A stretch of 5,920 nucleotides of DNA from an uncultured Victivallales bacterium. Its GTDB lineage: Bacteria > Verrucomicrobiota > Lentisphaeria > Oligosphaerales > JAFGRS01. The DNA is taken from contig CAILKC010000460.1 in NCBI GenBank assembly GCA_903834675.1, forward strand, positions 1 to 5,920. Reading direction: 5' to 3'. The position numbers were made by a program, and so were the translations under genes. Shown here one piece after another: positions 5,908 through 5,920 of the stretch (position 1 is its first letter; each line of letters opens with the position of its first letter). A model generated the notes under the pieces. That model was given only the letters and a program-made list of their open reading frames with translations, was not told the DNA's origin and made no database searches.

Positions 5908-5920
5908 TCGGCCTGCCGCA

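Overview
This GC-rich window (roughly two thirds G+C) carries five genes, all on the + strand and tightly packed. They look like part of a larger cell-surface or exopolysaccharide locus of a Gram-negative bacterium. The deacetylase belongs to the type found in exosortase A (XrtA/PEP-CTERM) polysaccharide loci, which are mostly proteobacterial. Repeats whose accidental translation reads 'GEAPAEP' or 'GEAPGL' occur, as I recall, in environmental gammaproteobacteria and some other phyla. A proteobacterium is therefore the best guess, but the taxon is not proven from the sequence.

Layout. 31-1470: an exported right-handed parallel beta-helix protein, probably a polysaccharide lyase, epimerase or binding protein. 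1481-2680 and 2709-3878: two GT-B fold, GT4-type glycosyltransferases. 3931-4794: a polysaccharide deacetylase with the DUF3473-like C-terminal part of the PEP-CTERM-locus subfamily. 4795-5127: a 333-base gap filled with an array of short inverted repeats (REP/BIME-like). 5128-5907: a formyltransferase with the Asn-His-Asp catalytic set, starting at TTG behind a good Shine-Dalgarno sequence. The last 13 bases hold nothing recognisable.

How the genes may work together (inference). The two glycosyltransferases would add sugars to a growing repeat unit or glycan. The deacetylase would expose amines on N-acetylated sugars. The formyltransferase could N-formylate an amino sugar. The beta-helix protein would act on or bind the polymer outside the cytoplasm. 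Gaps of 10, 28 and 52 bases between the first four genes suggest one transcript; the repeat array may separate expression of the formyltransferase from the rest.

The most unusual element is the array at 4812-5086. It alternates two hairpin types joined by a third small inverted repeat, contains an approximately 112-base tandem duplication, and keeps stem pairing while stem sequences differ. A single related-looking element sits at the 3' end of the first glycosyltransferase and supplies its last codons and its stop. The protein families themselves are known. I see no defence system, CRISPR, tRNA, rRNA or transposase.
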